Positions 5,492 to 6,098 of a DNA stretch of 6,098 nucleotides are shown in pieces. The notes under the pieces are model-generated. The model ran no database searches. It was not told the origin of the DNA and was given only the letters and a program-made list of their open reading frames with translations. The translations under genes were made by a program, and so were the position numbers. The number at the start of each line of letters is the position of its first letter. Position 1 is the first letter of the stretch. This stretch comes from Thermoplasmata archaeon (lineage in GTDB: Archaea > Thermoplasmatota > Thermoplasmata > Thermoplasmatales > Thermoplasmataceae), in contig JAJZOK010000053.1 in NCBI GenBank assembly GCA_021811525.1, positions 1 through 6,098 of the forward strand. The letters are read 5' to 3'.

Positions 5492-5493
5492 AT

Positions 5494-6098
5494 TTACTGC
5501 ATCAGCTTTTCGGTTTCTTCTTTTGTAAGAACTTTGAATTTGTTTCCCTCGACTATTGAAGCAACTTCTGGTACCTTGAATTCTGAGGGGTCTTCATAGG
5601 CGTGTTTCAACGCCTTGATTCCAAGTGCAATTGCATCTTTTTCTGACAGGTCTTCCTTATATTCTTTCTCAAGGGTCTCAAGAACCTGGTTCCTGAATTC
5701 CCCGATCACAACTGCCTTGTATTCATTAATGGTTCCAGCGGGATCGCAATCAAAGAGCCTGGGACCGATGCTGTCGAACCCTGCGATTATCATGGCAACA
5801 CCATAAGGCCTGACACCGCCATACTGGGTATACTGCTGCATCTGGTCTGCGACCTTCTTGACAAGATTCTCTATGTTCACAAGTGACCCATAGGTAATCT
5901 TTTCCTGCTGAACAGAAATTCTCGCCAGATCGATTAGAATTCTGGCATCGGCCACAAGGCCAGATGTCACCGTAGCAACGTAGTCGTCGATAAGCTGGAT
6001 CTTTTCCATTGAGTTCTGCTCTACCAACCTGCTTCTTACTTTCTTGTCAGAAATGAGTACAACGCCATTTTTGAATCGTATGCCGAGGGCTGTTGATC
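5494..6098 (-). CDS. psmA: Proteasome subunit alpha, N-terminally cut by window edge
   Basis: Two hundred residues are visible, from [13 protein letters not shown] to the C-terminus; the frame stays open through the right edge, so about 34 N-terminal residues are outside, judged by the 233-residue Thermoplasma protein. Alpha subunits form the outer rings of the 20S core; their N-termini gate the channel and the inter-subunit pockets bind the HbYX tails of ATPases such as PAN or Cdc48. Diagnostic stretches are [49 protein letters not shown] and [15 protein letters not shown]. The lysine of MEKI aligns with Thermoplasma K66, a pocket residue for ATPase docking. No processed N-terminal catalytic threonine would be expected, unlike beta subunits. 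One difference is IGEFRNQV where I recall IGSG at the corresponding loop. An in-frame TTG at 6027 is internal, not the start. It sits upstream of SBDS as in other archaeal exosome regions. Confidence 0.96.
   Translation of the reverse strand, partial: STALGIRFKNGVVLISDKKVRSRLVEQNSMEKIQLIDDYVATVTSGLVADARILIDLARISVQQEKITYGSLVNIENLVKKVADQMQQYTQYGGVRPYGVAMIIAGFDSIGPRLFDCDPAGTINEYKAVVIGEFRNQVLETLEKEYKEDLSEKDAIALGIKALKHAYEDPSEFKVPEVASIVEGNKFKVLTKEETEKLMQ

Noticed and set aside
5494..6027. A 177-residue psmA starting at TTG 6027
   Set aside because: The frame continues upstream to the window edge with conserved residues ([23 protein letters not shown]), so the TTG is an internal leucine codon.
1..6098. 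Mobile elements, CRISPR repeats, tRNA genes, toxin-antitoxin or defence genes
   Set aside because: No transposase-like frames, regularly spaced repeats, cloverleaf signatures or defence motifs were seen. Nearly all sequence is accounted for by conserved housekeeping genes, so I do not claim an undescribed system here.

Overview
The window is a conserved archaeal housekeeping region, with every supported gene on the minus strand, so transcription runs from the right edge to the left. The best clue to the host is the right-hand gene. It encodes a 20S proteasome alpha subunit that, as I remember the sequence, closely matches the Thermoplasma acidophilum protein (for example [17 protein letters not shown] and [15 protein letters not shown]). 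Base composition looks to be in the mid-40s % GC (judged by eye, not counted). I infer a member of the Thermoplasmata, probably Thermoplasmatales or a close relative; I cannot name the species.

In transcription order the layout is: (1) psmA, cut by the right edge and missing about 34 N-terminal residues; (2) a 57-nt spacer with a perfect hairpin plus a T7 run, then SBDS/Sdo1; (3) a 284-nt gap, the only sizeable non-coding stretch, holding AT-rich promoter-like boxes, an interrupted inverted repeat and a C7 tract; (4) a very tight nine-gene run: rrp4, rrp41, rrp42, rpl37ae, rpoP, pus10, rpl21e, rpoF and the first 18 codons of a DUF655 gene cut by the left edge. The genes in block 4 overlap by 1 to 8 nt or are separated by at most about 20 nt, so they are very probably one transcript. 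The 43-residue rpoP is easy to miss by length cut-off.

Functionally, this is the archaeal exosome superoperon joined to a second conserved cluster. Rrp4, Rrp41 and Rrp42 build the RNA-degrading/tailing exosome. SBDS acts in ribosome maturation, L37Ae and L21e are large-subunit ribosomal proteins, Pus10 modifies the tRNA T-loop, RpoP and RpoF are RNA polymerase subunits, and PsmA is part of the protein-degrading 20S core. The set couples synthesis, maturation and turnover of RNA and protein. GGTGA-type Shine-Dalgarno sites precede rrp4, rrp41, rrp42 and rpl21e and support a TTG start for rrp41; SBDS lacks one and is best explained as leaderless.

I see no mobile element, CRISPR array, tRNA, rRNA or defence system, and no evidence of an undescribed system. 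The observations worth a second look are small: the psmA/SBDS terminator-promoter overlap, the structured SBDS-rrp4 gap, a CxC (not CxxC) zinc pair in RpoP, and a few residue substitutions in otherwise conserved motifs.
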